A stretch of 56,948 bases of DNA from Eubacteriales bacterium. Lineage in GTDB: Bacteria; Bacillota; Clostridia; Lachnospirales; Lachnospiraceae. The stretch is taken from the NCBI GenBank assembly GCA_030536575.1, contig JAUNPS010000030.1, positions 1-56,948 of the forward strand, read 5' to 3'. The position numbers and the translations under genes are program-made. Positions 36,886 to 45,944 of this stretch are shown one piece after another. Below the pieces are notes generated by a model. It worked only from the letters and a program-made list of their open reading frames with translations, ran no database searches and had not been told where the DNA came from. Positions within the stretch are counted from its first letter, which is position 1. The number at the start of each line of letters is the position of its first letter.

Positions 36886-37670
36886 ACGGAAAAGACCTGA
36901 TTCGAAAATTAGAAGAAACCTACCCCAAAAGCTATGCGGAACCCTGGGATAATCCGGGACTGCAGGCCGGAAGAAGCGAAAAAGAGATCCGAAAGGTGTA
37001 CATAGCCCTGGATGCCAACGAAGAGGCGATTGAAGGAGCCATTGCAAAAGGAGCCGACCTGCTTTTGACTCATCATCCGCTTCTGATGAGCGGCATCAAA
37101 CGTGTTGCGGAAGAAGACCTGGCCGGACACCGTCTCATCCGGCTGATTGCGAACGATGTGACGTCCTATGCCATGCACACGAACTATGACATTGTAACGA
37201 TGGCGCCGCTGGCTTCCGAAATTCTGGGCCTGACAGATGCGGAAATCCTGGCGGAGACAGGAAGCGATCCCCAAACCGGTGAGAGCATCGGATTTGGGCG
37301 GATTGGAAAATTGCCCGCAAAAATGACGCTGGAAGCCTGCGCAAAGCTCGTAAAAGAAAAATTTGGCCTGGAAACGGTAAAAATCTGGGGCAGCCCGGAA
37401 ACGCTCGTCGAGCGGGCCGCGATCTCGCCCGGATCCGGAAAAAGCATGATCGCCGACGCCCTGGCGAAAAAAGCTCAGGTACTGATCAGCGGCGATTTCG
37501 GCCATCACGAAGGACTGGACGCGGCGGATCAGGGACTTTGTATCATCGACGCAGGACATTACGGCCTGGAACACATTTTCATAGAGCATATGGCCGGATA
37601 TTTCCAGGAACATTTCCCGGAGATCCAGGTGGAAAAAGCGCCGCTGCACCACCCATTTCAAGTAATATAG
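36882..37670 (+). CDS. NIF3-like dinuclear metal protein
   Basis: A 262-residue NIF3/DUF34 protein (YbgI/YqfO type). Metal ligands are seen in LLLTHHPLLMSG, MHTNYD and the C-terminal DAGHYGLEHIFIEH. It is the short form, without the inserted PII-like domain of the Bacillus homologue. The older label GTP cyclohydrolase I type 2 is doubtful, and the family's function is unsettled. It overlaps trmK by 4 bases and precedes the nucleoside kinase. Confidence 0.88.
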   Translation: MNGKDLIRKLEETYPKSYAEPWDNPGLQAGRSEKEIRKVYIALDANEEAIEGAIAKGADLLLTHHPLLMSGIKRVAEEDLAGHRLIRLIANDVTSYAMHTNYDIVTMAPLASEILGLTDAEILAETGSDPQTGESIGFGRIGKLPAKMTLEACAKLVKEKFGLETVKIWGSPETLVERAAISPGSGKSMIADALAKKAQVLISGDFGHHEGLDAADQGLCIIDAGHYGLEHIFIEHMAGYFQEHFPEIQVEKAPLHHPFQVI

Positions 37671-37684
37671 AAAGGACTGACAGA

Positions 37685-39352
37685 ATGAACAAACCGCTTA
37701 TTTGCGTCCGTGTGGGGGACATGACAAAAACCTATCCCGCGGGAATCTCCTACGGGGAAATTGCAGCAGATTTTCAGGAAGAGAACCAACCGGATATTGT
37801 ACTGGTAAAAGCAGACGGAAGACTTCAGGAACTGCATCGGCAGGCGAAAAAAGACTGCACGTTGGAATTCCTGACCGTTGCAGACCGCATCGGATTCCGG
37901 GCATATCAGCGAAGCATGACGCTTTTGATGCTGAAAGCTGTCTACCATGTGGCGGGCCACGAAAACATTGAAAAAGTCGGCGTCCATTTTGCCATCGGAA
38001 ACGGTTTCTACTGTACCCTGGAAGGAAAGCAGGAACTGACCGAAGCCTTTTTAGAAAAAGTAAAAGCCTACATGCACTCCCTGGTGGAGCAGAAAATCCT
38101 CATCGAAAAACGGAGCGTAGAGACATCCGACGCCATCGCCCTGTTCCGGGACTACGGCATGAAAGACAAAGAAAAACTGTTTCATTACCGCCGGGTTTCG
38201 AATGTAAACCTCTATAATCTGGATGGCTTCGAAGATTACTATTACGGCTATATGGTGCCGCACACCGGTGTGCTCAGACAATTCGACCTTTGCCTGTACG
38301 ACGAAGGCTTCATGCTCCTGATGCCAAGACCTGCCCAGCCGGAAGAACTTCCAGTGTGGACGCCCAGGGAGAAAATCTTCTATGTCCAAAAAGAATCGCT
38401 GAAATGGGGAGAAATGTTGGAAGTCTCCACCGTAGGCGATATGAACGAATACATTGTCAATAAAGATGCAGGGGAACTGGTACTGATCGCAGAAGCCCTT
38501 CAGGAAAAGAAAATATCCGAAATGGCCGCGCAGATTGCCCGGAATCCGGAGAAAAAACTCATCATGATCGCCGGGCCGACCTCCTCCGGAAAAACCACCT
38601 TTTCCCACCGGCTCGCAATCCAGCTCGCCGTCCATGGCCTGAAGCCCCATCCCGTCCCGGTGGACGACTATTTTGTAAACCGGGAAGACACGCCTTTGGA
38701 TGAAGAAGGAAAACCGAACTACGAATGCTTGGAAGCCATCGACGTCGAAAAATTTAACGAAGACATGAACCGTCTCCTTGCCGGGGAAAAAGTGGAACTT
38801 CCCACCTTTAATTTCAAAACCGGAAAGCGGGAATACAAAGGAAAATTCCGGCAGCTTGGAAAAGACGACATTCTCGTCATCGAAGGCATCCATTGCCTGA
38901 ACGACCGCCTTTCCTACAGCCTGCCGCGGGAAACCAAAACCAAAATCTACATCAGCGCCCTGACCCAGCTCAACGTCGACGAGCACAACCGCATTCCCAC
39001 CACAGACGGCCGCCTGATCCGCCGGATTGTCCGCGATGCAAGGACACGCGGAACATCCGCGAAAAACACTATCGCCATGTGGCCCTCCGTGCGCCGGGGA
39101 GAAGAATCCTACATCTTTCCGTATCAGGAAGAAGCGGATCTGATGTTTAATTCCGCGCTGATCTACGAATTGTCCGTACTGAAAATGTACGCAGAGCCGT
39201 TGCTTTACGGGATTGGCGAAGAAGAACCGGAATATCAGGAAGCAAAACGGCTCCTGAAATTCATGGATTATTTCGTGGGGATTCCGGACGACAGCATTCC
39301 GAAAAACTCTATCCTGCGGGAATTCATCGGGGGCGGCTGCTTCCACGTATAA
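37685..39352 (+). CDS. Uridine kinase-like nucleoside kinase with TGS and ThrRS-N2-like domains
   Basis: A 555-residue fusion. Residues 1-60 look like a TGS domain. Residues about 65-180 resemble the second N-terminal domain of threonyl-tRNA synthetase (HVAGHENIEKVGVHFAIGNG). From about 290 on there is a P-loop uridine kinase (GPTSSGKTTFSHRLA, then VIEGIHCLND). This fusion is known in Clostridia and Bacteroidetes; the kinase should phosphorylate uridine/cytidine, while the role of the synthetase-like part is unknown. The frame is open upstream, but AAAGGACTGACAG precedes ATG 37685, matching the TGS start. Confidence 0.88.
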   Translation: MNKPLICVRVGDMTKTYPAGISYGEIAADFQEENQPDIVLVKADGRLQELHRQAKKDCTLEFLTVADRIGFRAYQRSMTLLMLKAVYHVAGHENIEKVGVHFAIGNGFYCTLEGKQELTEAFLEKVKAYMHSLVEQKILIEKRSVETSDAIALFRDYGMKDKEKLFHYRRVSNVNLYNLDGFEDYYYGYMVPHTGVLRQFDLCLYDEGFMLLMPRPAQPEELPVWTPREKIFYVQKESLKWGEMLEVSTVGDMNEYIVNKDAGELVLIAEALQEKKISEMAAQIARNPEKKLIMIAGPTSSGKTTFSHRLAIQLAVHGLKPHPVPVDDYFVNREDTPLDEEGKPNYECLEAIDVEKFNEDMNRLLAGEKVELPTFNFKTGKREYKGKFRQLGKDDILVIEGIHCLNDRLSYSLPRETKTKIYISALTQLNVDEHNRIPTTDGRLIRRIVRDARTRGTSAKNTIAMWPSVRRGEESYIFPYQEEADLMFNSALIYELSVLKMYAEPLLYGIGEEEPEYQEAKRLLKFMDYFVGIPDDSIPKNSILREFIGGGCFHV

Positions 39353-39415
39353 ACAAAGAGCTGCCTTGCTTTGAAGAAATAAAGAAATCCGCGTAGTCGG
39401 TATCCAATTCCGTAA

Positions 39416-39452
39416 GTCGTACTCTGTTAGAGTATCGAGCGTGGATTGAAAC
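39416..39452 (+). repeat. Solitary CRISPR-repeat-like element (I-C-like)
   Basis: This 37-base stretch starts GTCG, contains a perfect TACTCT-GTT-AGAGTA hairpin (39420-39434) and ends GCGTGGATTGAAAC, the 3' handle of type I-C-like repeats. There is no second full copy. A weaker match (GTCGCCTGTCGGCGTG then ATTCGAAC, 39475-39498) follows after 22 bases, shorter than a normal spacer. No cas gene is in the window. Best read as a lone repeat or array remnant. Confidence 0.45.
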
Positions 39453-39532
39453 AAAGAAATCAAAATAAGTGGAAGTCGCCTGTCGGCGTGATTCGAACCC
39501 GGCAGCGCTTTCCGCGGAAAGGGAACCATCCT

Positions 39533-41029
39533 ATGAAAAAATACGTCATGGCACTGGATGCCGGCACCACCAGCAACCGCTGCATCCTCTTCAACGAAAG
39601 CGGCCAGATCGTCAGCCTGGCCCAGAAAGAATTCACCCAATACTTCCCCCAGCCCGGCTGGGTCGAGCACGACCCGAACGAAATCTGGTCCACCCAGCTT
39701 GGCGTAGCCGTGGAAGCCATGCAGAAAGCGGGTGTATCCGCCGAAAACATTTCCGCCATCGGCATTACAAACCAGCGCGAAACGGCCATTGTCTGGGACA
39801 AAAATACCGGAGAACCTGTCTACCGCGCCATCGTCTGGCAATGCCGCCGCACCGCGGAAATCTGCGACCAGCTCAAAGCCAAAGGCCTGACCGAAACCAT
39901 CCGCCAGAAAACAGGACTGGTCATTGACGCCTACTTCTCCGCCACCAAAATCAAATGGATCCTCGACTACGTTCCGGGCGCCAGAGCGCGCGCCGAACGC
40001 GGCGAACTGCTCTTTGGCACCGTGGAAACCTGGCTGATCTGGAAACTCACCCGCGGAGCTGTTCACGTCACCGACTACTCAAACGCCTCCCGTACCATGC
40101 TCTTTAACATCCAAACCCTGGACTGGGACGACGACATTTTAAAAGAGCTGGATATCCCGCGCTCTATGCTTCCCCAGGTCCGCCCGTCAAGCGGCATCTA
40201 CGGTCATTCCGACCCTATGTTTTTCGGCGGCATGATCCCCATTTCCGGAGCCGCAGGAGACCAGCAGGCCGCCCTTTTCGGCCAAACCTGCTTCCAGCCC
40301 GGCGAAGCTAAAAATACATACGGCACCGGCTGCTTCCTCTTGATGAACACCGGAGAGAAGCCCGTCTATTCTGACAATGGCCTTGTGACCACCATTGCCT
40401 GGGGCATCGACGGGAAAATCAATTACGCCCTGGAAGGCTCCATTTTCGTTGCCGGGGCTGCTGTCCAGTGGCTGCGCGACGAAGTGCATCTGATCGAATC
40501 CGCCGCGGATTCCGAGCGTCTGGCGACCGAGGTGGAAGATACGAACGGCTGCTATGTCGTTCCCGCCTTTACTGGCCTTGGCGCACCCCATTGGGACGCT
40601 TACGCCAGAGGAACCATTGTTGGCATCACCAGAGGCGTAAACCGTTCTCATATCGTGCGCGCGACCCTGGAATCCGTTGCTTATCAGGTTCAGGACGTCT
40701 TAAAGGCCATGGAGGCCGATTCCGGCATCCACCTGACCTCCCTGAAAGTGGACGGCGGCGCCAGCGCCAACAACTTCCTCATGCAGACCCAGGCCGATAT
40801 CACCGGCTCCCCTGTCAAGAGGCCCGTCTGCGTCGAAACGACCGCTATGGGAGCCGCTTACCTGGCCGGACTTGCCACCGGCTACTGGCAAAATAAAGAC
40901 GAAGTCCTGCAAAACTGGGCTGTCGACCGCATCTTTACGCCTGCCATCGACGCCATGGCCCGCCAAAAGAAGCTGGCAGGATGGGAAAAAGCTGTGAAAT
41001 GCGCCTATGGCTGGGCGAAAGAAGATTAA
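39533..41029 (+). CDS. glpK: Glycerol kinase
   Basis: A 498-residue FGGY-family kinase of normal length, phosphorylating glycerol to glycerol-3-phosphate. It begins [17 protein letters not shown] and shows the substrate blocks QRETAIVWD and [14 protein letters not shown], the FGGY signature region, and [13 protein letters not shown]. The frame is open 29 codons upstream through the CRISPR-like element, but AAAGGGAACC before ATG 39533 and the family start fix the N-terminus. No glpF or glpD is adjacent, and no CRE or antiterminator was recognised. The terminator is not obvious. Confidence 0.95.
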   Translation: MKKYVMALDAGTTSNRCILFNESGQIVSLAQKEFTQYFPQPGWVEHDPNEIWSTQLGVAVEAMQKAGVSAENISAIGITNQRETAIVWDKNTGEPVYRAIVWQCRRTAEICDQLKAKGLTETIRQKTGLVIDAYFSATKIKWILDYVPGARARAERGELLFGTVETWLIWKLTRGAVHVTDYSNASRTMLFNIQTLDWDDDILKELDIPRSMLPQVRPSSGIYGHSDPMFFGGMIPISGAAGDQQAALFGQTCFQPGEAKNTYGTGCFLLMNTGEKPVYSDNGLVTTIAWGIDGKINYALEGSIFVAGAAVQWLRDEVHLIESAADSERLATEVEDTNGCYVVPAFTGLGAPHWDAYARGTIVGITRGVNRSHIVRATLESVAYQVQDVLKAMEADSGIHLTSLKVDGGASANNFLMQTQADITGSPVKRPVCVETTAMGAAYLAGLATGYWQNKDEVLQNWAVDRIFTPAIDAMARQKKLAGWEKAVKCAYGWAKED

Positions 41030-41122
41030 TCCAAAAAATCCTCTAAATTGGTCAATAAACTCCAAAAATAAGCCAGTTATGACACAAAGGACGAAAGTTA
41101 GATTCGGGGGTGGTTTTGAATA

Positions 41123-41151
41123 TTGATTTCGTGACATATTCAGGTTATAAT
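41123..41151 (+). promoter_or_regulatory. Probable promoter of the polysaccharide operon leader
   Basis: TTGATT (41123-41128) and TATAAT (41146-41151) with a 17-base spacer. Transcription would start near 41158, about 910 bases before the first gene. Confidence 0.7.
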
Positions 41152-41440
41152 AAAGGCGTTAAAAAGAACTTGGAGATGTTGGGATGATTATGGTGAAGGG
41201 TGAGAGGATGAGATGAGAAAAGGAAATGTTCAGTGAGATGGGCCGCGGGGGCGGTGGCTTGGTGGACGTTTTCTTTTTTTTGCGGTAAGGTGGGGAGGAC
41301 GACTAATGTCTACCCGAAATTTTCAGTGAGGGTTTTGTGGGCTATGATGACCGGAAAACTCATGGGTTATGAGGTTATGGAGACATAATAAGGGCTTGAA
41401 AACGGCATTTAGGATAGACATGCAGTGTAGAGTGATAACT

Positions 41441-41599
41441 TTATTTTTACACGAAATGGAGAGGGTGGCTCTCACAGCTGGCGAGGTGAAAAGCTATTTT
41501 TACACGAAATCTGATAGCTAGTTTCGAGGGAGGAAAGGCTGATTCCTACATTCAGGGTAGAGGTCAGCAGATAGTGATAAGTCTATTTTAACACGAAAT
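41441..41599 (+). repeat. Recurring 17-base motif in the leader
   Basis: The motif CTATTTTTACACGAAAT appears at 41441-41457 (first base T), 41494-41510 and 41583-41599 (one change, TTTTAA). A shortened form CTACCCGAAAT is at 41310-41320. Copies 1 and 3 are both preceded by AGTGATAA, so the repeating unit is longer than the core. Confidence 0.8.
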
Positions 41600-41683
41600 T
41601 GGAAGAGTGAGTTGGTAGGAGCTGTGGGAGAAAATAGCGGAATATCAAGATTTTTTGATGAGTGATAGAAACATGAGGACGGG

Positions 41684-41827
41684 TCTATCCCAAGAGATTT
41701 AGTGGAGAAATAGAGGCTGAAAAGTGGAAGCGGTAGCCGAAAGAACTCTATCCTAAATGGATTATTGTAGAGAATAAAAAAGCTGAGAGTTCATGGGTTT
41801 ATCCTATAAGGATTAGTTGGAGATTAT
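41684..41827 (+). repeat. Second imperfect repeat family in the leader
   Basis: Three copies begin near 41684 (TCTATCCCAAGAGATTTAG), 41747 (TCTATCCTAAATGGATTATT) and 41798 (TTTATCCTATAAGGATTAG). Each is followed by a G/A-rich GGAGA-like run. The second and third copies each contain a short ATCC...GGAT palindrome. Confidence 0.65.
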
Positions 41828-42035
41828 AGCGGAGTTTCGAGTGGGTTATGAGAATATGGAGAGCTGTTTTCCACACTGAGATGACTGGAATTCCAGAGGG
41901 AAATGCCACTGAAATAATTCCCGATAATTTCGGCTAGACCTGTCAAGATAAAGGAACGCTTTCATTAATATAGAAGATTCTGCACTGTGAGAAGCTTCAA
42001 GGATGATCACCACAGACGTTGATTATAGATAAAAC

Positions 42036-42054
42036 TTCCCGGCTCTTTCGGGAG
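42036..42054 (+). promoter_or_regulatory. Small hairpin just before the ugd ribosome site
   Basis: TCCCG (42037-42041) pairs with CGGGA (42049-42053), extended by a T-G pair, and ends a few bases before the ribosome site GAGGA and ATG 42071. It has no T-run; it may affect translation or message stability. Confidence 0.45.
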
Positions 42055-42070
42055 AAATGAGGACTCAATT

Positions 42071-43321
42071 ATGAAAAAGAATTACACAATTGCGGTTGCC
42101 GGTACTGGATATGTTGGCCTTTCAATCGCCACACTGCTGTCCCAGCATCATAAAGTTTATGCTGTGGATATCATCCCGGAAAAGGTAGAAATGATCAATA
42201 ACCGTAAGTCTCCGATTCAGGATGAGTATATAGAAAAATATCTGGCCGAGAAGAAACTGGATCTGTCCGCTACGCTGGACGCAAAGCTCGCTTACAGCAA
42301 CGCGGATTTTGTTGTAATTGCTGCGCCTACTAACTATGATTCTTCAACACAGCATTTTGATACATCTGCAGTTGAAGCTGTGATCAAGCTGGTCATGGAA
42401 TACAATCCGGACGCCATCATGGTCATCAAGTCTACGATTCCGGTTGGGTATACCAAGAGCATCCGTGAAAAAACAGGCAGCAAAAATATCATCTTCAGTC
42501 CTGAGTTTTTAAGAGAATCCAAGGCTCTTTATGACAACTTGTGGCCCAGCAGGATAATCGTGGGTACAGATATGGAAGACGAGCAATTGGTCGAGGTTGC
42601 CCATGAGTTTGCTGAGCTGCTCCAGGAGGGTGCTATCAAAGAGAATATCGATACACTGTTTATGGGCTTCACCGAGGCTGAAGCGGTTAAATTATTTGCC
42701 AATACATATCTAGCATTAAGAGTTTCCTATTTCAATGAACTGGATACCTACGCTGAGATGAAAGGATTGAATACTCAGCAGATCATAGATGGGGTATGCC
42801 TCGACCCGCGTATCGGTACACACTACAACAACCCGAGCTTCGGTTACGGCGGTTACTGCCTGCCAAAGGATACCAAGCAGTTATTGGCTAACTATTCGGA
42901 TGTGCCGGAGAACCTGATTGAAGCAATCGTTGAGAGTAATAGAACGAGGAAAGATTTCATTGCCGACCGTGTGCTGAAAATGGCTGGATACTACGATTAC
43001 TATAACCGAGGGGACTATAAGGCCGATGAAGAAAAGAACTGTGTAATCGGTGTATACCGACTGACCATGAAGAGTAATTCTGATAACTTCCGCCAGAGTA
43101 GTATCCAAGGTGTCATGAAACGCATCAAGGCCAAAGGCGCAACAGTGGTTATCTATGAACCGACGCTGGAAGATGGTAGCACATTCTTCGGAAGTTTGGT
43201 TGTCAATGATCTGGGGAAATTCAAGGATATGAGTCAAGCAATTATCGCTAACCGGTATGACAAGTGTCTGGATGATGTGAAAGAGAAAGTGTATACGAGA
43301 GACTTGTTCGGCAGGGATTGA
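42071..43321 (+). CDS. ugd: UDP-glucose 6-dehydrogenase
   Basis: A 416-residue nucleotide-sugar dehydrogenase that oxidises UDP-glucose to UDP-glucuronate, a capsule precursor. It has the Rossmann motif [32 protein letters not shown] and the catalytic cysteine in [15 protein letters not shown]. Size and sequence fit the short (about 390-420) form found in capsule operons. First gene of the polysaccharide operon, behind the 0.9-kb leader. Confidence 0.93.
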   Translation: MKKNYTIAVAGTGYVGLSIATLLSQHHKVYAVDIIPEKVEMINNRKSPIQDEYIEKYLAEKKLDLSATLDAKLAYSNADFVVIAAPTNYDSSTQHFDTSAVEAVIKLVMEYNPDAIMVIKSTIPVGYTKSIREKTGSKNIIFSPEFLRESKALYDNLWPSRIIVGTDMEDEQLVEVAHEFAELLQEGAIKENIDTLFMGFTEAEAVKLFANTYLALRVSYFNELDTYAEMKGLNTQQIIDGVCLDPRIGTHYNNPSFGYGGYCLPKDTKQLLANYSDVPENLIEAIVESNRTRKDFIADRVLKMAGYYDYYNRGDYKADEEKNCVIGVYRLTMKSNSDNFRQSSIQGVMKRIKAKGATVVIYEPTLEDGSTFFGSLVVNDLGKFKDMSQAIIANRYDKCLDDVKEKVYTRDLFGRD

Positions 43322-43359
43322 GAATGTTTTTTATGAGCAAACGAAGGAGGGATGAGCAA

Positions 43360-44148
43360 ATGCACACATTACCAAACAATGAATCTTATAAGCGTACTGT
43401 GGACAAGTCTGCAATCCCTACCTGTAATATTTTAGGTGTTGACATTGCAGCTATTGATATGGAATGGTTGCTTGACTACCTCAACAACAATATTCACATT
43501 CTGTCAGGAGATTATATATGTGTGTCTAATGTGCATACCACAGTGACAGCATATGAAGATGAGGGATACCGCAAGATACAAAACGGTGGAATTATGGCGA
43601 TACCGGATGGCGGCCCTCTTTCTTCAGTCGGTCAAAAACGTGGTTTTAAGAACATGAAACGTACTACAGGGCCGAGCTTAATGGGAGAAATTTTCAAGAT
43701 TTCTGTATCCAAAGGGTATCGGCACTATTTTTATGGATCAACAGATGAGACTCTTGAAAAGCTCTATTCTGTTCTGACGGAGACATATCCAGGAATCCAA
43801 ATCACTGGGATGTACAGCCCGCCCTTTCGTCCAATGACAGAAGAGGAGGACAAATCTATTATAGAGCGGATTAATGAAACAAATCCGGATTTCATATGGA
43901 TTGGACTTGGCGCACCAAAGCAGGAGAAGTGGATGGCTGCGCATCAGGGATGTGTAAACGGATTGATGATTGGCGTAGGTGCTGGGTTTGATTATTACGC
44001 TGGTAATATTGAACGGGCACCAGAGTGGATGCAGAAAAGCAATCTAGAGTGGGTATACAGACTTTTGCAAGATCCAAAGAGATTGTTTGGAAGGTACTGG
44101 CATACGAACACGAAGTTCATTTGGAACGCAGTTGTGAAGGGAAAGTAG
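43360..44148 (+). CDS. WecG/TagA/CpsF-family glycosyltransferase (GT26)
   Basis: A 262-residue enzyme of the WecG/TagA group, which adds an N-acetylmannosamine-type sugar to a lipid-linked first sugar. Family blocks include VSNVHTTVTAYED, IPDGGPL, RTTGPSLM and WIGLGAPKQEKWM. Residues LFGRYWHTNTKFI close the protein. ATG 43360 is chosen because AAGGAGG (43344-43350) is 9 bases before it; the frame runs back to a TTG at 43318 overlapping ugd. A committed lipid-carrier sugar-phosphate transferase is not seen in the window. Confidence 0.88.
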   Translation: MHTLPNNESYKRTVDKSAIPTCNILGVDIAAIDMEWLLDYLNNNIHILSGDYICVSNVHTTVTAYEDEGYRKIQNGGIMAIPDGGPLSSVGQKRGFKNMKRTTGPSLMGEIFKISVSKGYRHYFYGSTDETLEKLYSVLTETYPGIQITGMYSPPFRPMTEEEDKSIIERINETNPDFIWIGLGAPKQEKWMAAHQGCVNGLMIGVGAGFDYYAGNIERAPEWMQKSNLEWVYRLLQDPKRLFGRYWHTNTKFIWNAVVKGK

Positions 44149-44159
44149 AGGTGATAGCT

Positions 44160-45944
44160 GTGAGCAATGATAAAAAACAGAACATCTTAATTGTACACAA
44201 CTACTATCAGATTCCGGGAGGAGAAGATACTGTCGTAGCCAATGAGAAGAAGATGCTTGAAGATCATGGACATAAGGTGATTCTGTACAGTAGAAATAAT
44301 GCGGAATTAAAACAGATGTCGAAGCTACAGAAGCTTGTTCTTCCAATCACTACCATCTTTAATCCTAGAACATATAAGGAAATTAAAAGATTGATAAAAT
44401 TAGAGAACATAGAGATTGTTCATGTACATAATACTCTCAATCTGGTAAGCCCTGCGGTGTACTATGCTGCGAGAGCAATGAAGGTTCCAGTGGTGCAGAC
44501 GGTGCATAATTTCCGCCTGCTGTGTCCCGGGGCAACACTTTATCGGGATGGTCATATCTGCGAGGACTGCTTGGAGAGAGGGCTTTGGTGTGCGGTAAAG
44601 CATAAATGCTACCGTGGAAGCAGAATACAGACATTGGCCTGTGTGCTGAGTACATGGTTTCATCGGATAACGGGAATTTATGGGAAAATTAACTATATCT
44701 GCCTGACGGAATTCAATAAAAGTAAGTTATTAGAATTAAAGCAGATCAAACCGGAAAAAGTTTTTGTAAAACCGAATTTTGTTGAAAGCAAAGGTGGTTT
44801 TGTTTCAGGGGAAAACCGGAAGAATCAGTTTGTTTTTGCGGGCAGATTGGATAAGTTGAAGGGAATTGATATTCTTTTTGAAGCATGGAAGAGAATGGGA
44901 GATACCGCGCCGGAGTTGGTTGTATGTGGAACTGGTTCGATGGAAGAATGGTGTAAATCGTTTGTTCAGCAAAATCGAGTAAATGTTGAGTTGCGAGGGT
45001 TTGTGTCCAATGATGAGGTTTTAGAGATAATAGCAAATAGTAGGGCACTTGTATTACCTACCCAGTTGTATGAGGGATTCCCAATGAATATTGTAGAAGC
45101 ATTTTGTGTTGGAACGCCTGTTATTTGTTCTGATCTTGGGAATGCTGGGAATGTTGTTGAAGATGGAATAAACGGTGTAAAGTTTCAATGTGACTCCCCC
45201 AGTGCGTTGATTCAAGCAGTTAGAAGATTTGAACAAATGGATCGAAAAATGCTTGGGGAAAACGCATTTCAGAAATATAAAATGTGTTATGAACAGGATG
45301 GAAATTGTAAAATGATGGACAACGTTTATACACGCATTTCTTCCGGGGGGGGGTATAGAGTAAAGAGATGTATTTCTTGTTACAATGCTGAAAGCGAATA
45401 CAATTTTGTCCCAGAGGAAAAAAGGAAAAATCAATTCGCTTTCGTTGGTAGATTGGATAAATTGAAGGGCATTGATATTCTTTTTGAAGCATGGAAAAAA
45501 ATGGGGGATACTGCACCAAAGTTAATTGTTTGCGGAACAGGACCGATGGAAGAATGGTGTAACTCGTTTGTCCAGAAAAACCGAGTAAATATTGAGATGA
45601 GAGGGTTTGTCCCTAATACAGAAGCCCGGAAGTTGATTGCAAACAGTAAGGCCCTTGTATTGCCGACACAGTGGTATGAAGGTTTCCCAATGAGCATAGT
45701 GGAAGCATTTTCTGTTGGAACACCGGTGGTGTGCTCTGATCTCGGGAATACGGGAAGTATTGTCGAAGAAGGGATAACAGGGCGTAAGTTCAGACCAGAT
45801 TCAGCGGATAGCCTAATACTTGCTATAAATCAGTGTAAAGGATTGAATGAAAGCACGTTACGAGAATATCAGATAAAGTACACTTCAGAAAAAAATTATA
45901 AGACACTAATTGATATATATGCAAAGACGGAGAGAAATAAATGA
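44160..45944 (+). CDS. GT4 glycosyltransferase with duplicated C-terminal domain and G9 tract
   Basis: A 594-residue protein. Residues 1-210 are a GT-B N-terminal domain (NYYQIPGGEDTVV, VQTVHNFRLLCPGAT). Residues about 220-395 are a GT4 C-terminal domain (FAGRLDKLKGIDILFEAW, then YEGFPMNIVEAF with the conserved Glu). Residues about 422-594 repeat that domain (FVGRLDKLKGIDILFEAW, YEGFPMSIVEAF), offset by 202 residues, with clear nucleotide similarity. Gly396-Gly398 between the copies are a G9 homopolymer; one G more or less gives a stop within a few codons and a normal-size 400-residue enzyme. GTG start at 44160 with AGAGGTGATAG before it. The next gene overlaps (ATGA). Confidence 0.88.
   Translation: MSNDKKQNILIVHNYYQIPGGEDTVVANEKKMLEDHGHKVILYSRNNAELKQMSKLQKLVLPITTIFNPRTYKEIKRLIKLENIEIVHVHNTLNLVSPAVYYAARAMKVPVVQTVHNFRLLCPGATLYRDGHICEDCLERGLWCAVKHKCYRGSRIQTLACVLSTWFHRITGIYGKINYICLTEFNKSKLLELKQIKPEKVFVKPNFVESKGGFVSGENRKNQFVFAGRLDKLKGIDILFEAWKRMGDTAPELVVCGTGSMEEWCKSFVQQNRVNVELRGFVSNDEVLEIIANSRALVLPTQLYEGFPMNIVEAFCVGTPVICSDLGNAGNVVEDGINGVKFQCDSPSALIQAVRRFEQMDRKMLGENAFQKYKMCYEQDGNCKMMDNVYTRISSGGGYRVKRCISCYNAESEYNFVPEEKRKNQFAFVGRLDKLKGIDILFEAWKKMGDTAPKLIVCGTGPMEEWCNSFVQKNRVNIEMRGFVPNTEARKLIANSKALVLPTQWYEGFPMSIVEAFSVGTPVVCSDLGNTGSIVEEGITGRKFRPDSADSLILAINQCKGLNESTLREYQIKYTSEKNYKTLIDIYAKTERNK
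45345..45353 (+). repeat. G9 homopolymer at the GT4 domain junction
   Basis: Nine G encode exactly three glycines in frame. The following bases TATAGAGTAA give TAG one codon on in one alternative frame and TAA within three codons in the other. Confidence 0.95.

Larger units (their letters stand above)
41158..42070 (+). other. Long gene-free leader of the polysaccharide operon
   Basis: About 0.9 kb holds no credible coding frame on either strand. The first 700 bases are rich in G and A and poor in C on the plus strand, unlike both flanks. Two families of imperfect repeats occur (separate entries). A T8 tract (41274-41281) follows a GC-rich patch (CCGC/GCGG near 41243-41254), but about 20 bases intervene, so it is at best a weak attenuator. 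A long, processed or antiterminated 5' leader is the simplest reading; LoaP/NusG-type control of capsule operons is a known precedent, but no such gene is present here. Confidence 0.6.

Noticed and set aside
39475-39498. Second CRISPR repeat after the lone element
   Set aside because: Only the start and the last bases resemble the repeat, and the gap of 22 bases is too short for a type I-C spacer, so no array is called.
39475-39510. tRNA T-arm-like sequence (GGTTCGAATC on the minus strand) before glpK
   Set aside because: The flanking bases do not form a five-pair T-stem and no acceptor, D or anticodon arms can be built around it.
41243-41281. Rho-independent terminator in the capsule leader
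   Set aside because: The GC-rich patch forms only a short stem and the T8 tract starts about 20 bases later, so geometry does not fit.
41030-42070. Invertible promoter (Mpi/recombinase type) before the capsule operon
   Set aside because: The repeats in the leader are direct, not a flanking inverted pair, and no site-specific recombinase gene is in the window.
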